Assembly (NCBI GenBank): GCA_020832965.1
Contig: JAJHRM010000179.1
Coordinates: 1-5,587, forward strand
Origin: Thermofilum sp.
GTDB lineage: Archaea; Thermoproteota; Thermoprotei; Thermofilales; Thermofilaceae
DNA length: 5,587 bases
Direction: 5' to 3'
The position numbers were made by a program, and so were the translations under genes. Position 1 is the first letter of the stretch, and each line of letters starts with the position of its first letter. Under the pieces are notes generated by a model, which made no database searches, was not told the origin of the DNA, and saw only the letters and a list, made by a program, of their open reading frames with translations. This document shows positions 5,052-5,587 of the stretch, one piece after another.

Positions 5052-5323
5052 CCACGCTGCTATAAAAGAGTTGCTGGTGGGTGTGTTCTTGGCCCCGCGA
5101 TAGCCCTTAACGAGCTTGCCACGCGATGGAGTTAAAGCGAAGACCCAGAAACGAAAGTTCACCTCGTAGCTTTGAGAGCTTTCAGGACGGAGGTTAGGTT
5201 TGATTGGGGCTCGCTCGCCCACTTCGTGCATTCCTCTCGGGGTGGCTGGGCCCCTGGCAGTCGGCTGTCGCGGCAGCGGTCTTCCTCTTCAAGCAGGCGG
5301 TCGAGCTGGGGCGCGCGGCATGA
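5046..5323 (+). pseudogene. Protein-like but interrupted reading frame
   Basis: Three plus-strand segments join into one protein-like reading. From an ATG at 5046 the frame encodes a 29-codon peptide (ending IALNELATRWS) stopped by TAA at 5133. The same frame continues open with KVHLVALRAFRTEVRFDWGS until about 5240. Beyond that the sensible frame is one base off, reading GWLGPWQSAVAAAVFLFKQ and then AVELGRAA, with a stop at 5321-5323. One extra G in the GGGG run at 5239-5242 would restore the frame. The final TGA overlaps the ATG of the next gene (ATGA), as operon partners often do. It may be a decayed gene, a sequencing error in a homopolymer, or a shorter real gene (for example 5204-5323 from TTG, 39 aa). 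I do not recognise a family. No other gene explains 5014-5319. Confidence 0.3.
5061..5068 (-). promoter_or_regulatory. Alternative TATA box between the divergent genes
   Basis: TATAAAAG on the plus strand, CTTTTATA on the minus strand. Read leftward it would start transcription near 5038, giving a roughly 25-nt leader for the 333-residue gene. Read rightward it would start near 5090, well before the gene at 5320. It is close to the archaeal consensus, but its direction is uncertain. Confidence 0.4.
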
Positions 5324-5587
5324 AACTGCTTAAGCCGAGGATGGATAGGTGGATGCTTATCGTCTTCAACGTTGAAGCAGCGTACTCGAGCGGGATTTTC
5401 GAGCGGCTGAAGAACGAGTTTAAATCGAGGAATAGAAGGGTTCAGCTTAGGAAGCTTTCGCACGAGGATGTGAAGAGGATCCTGGAGGAGGTGGGGAGGA
5501 TGCAGGGCAGGTACGTGACGGTGGAGGAGCCGATCGACGGGAAGCGGCTGGACGTGGCTTGGAGGAGGATCCAGCGCGCGGTCCCCT
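5320..5587 (+). CDS. Partial gene running off the right edge; possible PD-(D/E)XK protein
   Basis: An open frame of 89 codons with no stop before the window ends. It starts ATG at 5320 (MKLLKPRMDRWMLIVFN) and ends inside the gene. The sequence reads like real protein: a strand (WMLIVFNVEA), a basic helical region (ERLKNEFKSRNRR), a helix (EDVKRILEEVGRM), then YVTVEEPIDGKRLDVAWRRI (65-84). The E-x-x-x-GKRLDVAW pattern resembles the strand carrying the first catalytic Asp (D78) of PD-(D/E)XK nuclease-like proteins; the ExK/ExQ part would lie beyond the edge, so this is tentative. AGG is used repeatedly for Arg, as in other genes here. The ATG overlaps a TGA of the preceding interrupted frame (ATGA), and no convincing Shine-Dalgarno is seen. 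It diverges from the leftward nuclease-like operon. The frame is open further upstream (to 5176), but that part does not look like protein. Confidence 0.65.
   Translation, partial: MKLLKPRMDRWMLIVFNVEAAYSSGIFERLKNEFKSRNRRVQLRKLSHEDVKRILEEVGRMQGRYVTVEEPIDGKRLDVAWRRIQRAVP

Noticed and set aside
4598..5065. A 155-residue plus-strand frame.
   Set aside because: It is a Ser/Ala/Leu-rich antisense shadow of the 333-aa gene.
5010..5231. A 73-residue minus-strand frame upstream of the 333-aa gene.
   Set aside because: It runs through the candidate promoters and palindrome, ends in an odd Pro/Cys-rich tail overlapping the next start, and has no promoter of its own.
1..5587. CRISPR arrays, tRNA or rRNA genes, insertion-sequence ends.
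   Set aside because: No regularly spaced repeats, no T-arm-like tRNA sequence, no transposase or terminal inverted repeats were found by eye.

Overview
The window looks like a piece of a hyperthermophilic archaeal chromosome, most likely Thermoproteota (Crenarchaeota, Thermofilum/Thermoproteus-like). This is inferred from the sequence alone. Four of the genes begin exactly where a TATA-type box centred about 25 to 27 nt upstream would place the transcription start, so they appear leaderless. Arginine is often AGG, GTG starts are common, and the protein types (a short EVE-domain protein, a small zinc ribbon, a proteasome-beta-like hydrolase, PD-(D/E)XK-like proteins) fit such a genome.

Layout. 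Positions 1-50 (minus) hold the first 16 codons of a gene that leaves the window on the left; its N-terminus resembles archaeal DUF1156-type DNA methylases. Upstream of it on the same strand, at 228-590, is a compact EVE-domain protein. A divergent promoter region (591-766) separates it from a small, AT-rich zinc-ribbon gene at 767-1081 (plus). Next comes a gene-free stretch of about 298 bp (1082-1379) with an 18-bp perfect palindrome, a T-rich run, and direct and inverted repeats near a promoter. A proteasome-beta-like Ntn hydrolase follows at 1380-2201 (plus); I prefer the GTG at 1380 because it puts threonine directly after the initiator Met and fits the TATA box.

The right half is a leftward two-gene unit, 5013 to 2243. 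An unrecognised 333-residue protein (4012-5013) is joined by a TGATG stop/start overlap to a 589-residue protein (2243-4012). The C-terminal part of the larger protein carries the E...D...ExE pattern of a PD-(D/E)XK nuclease fold, behind an unusual Pro-Leu-rich N-terminal half and an alpha/beta middle region without a Walker A motif. Diverging from this unit, at 5320-5587 (plus), is the start of another gene that leaves the window; its RLDVAW segment may be the beginning of a second PD-(D/E)XK core. Just before it is a protein-like but interrupted reading frame (5046-5323).

How the genes might work together. The left edge may be a DNA-modification context (EVE reader next to a methylase). The right half, with a coupled unknown plus nuclease-like pair and a divergent nuclease-like gene, is the best candidate for an undescribed system, possibly defence or mobile-element related. 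That role is inference; no transposase, integrase, CRISPR array, tRNA or rRNA was seen.
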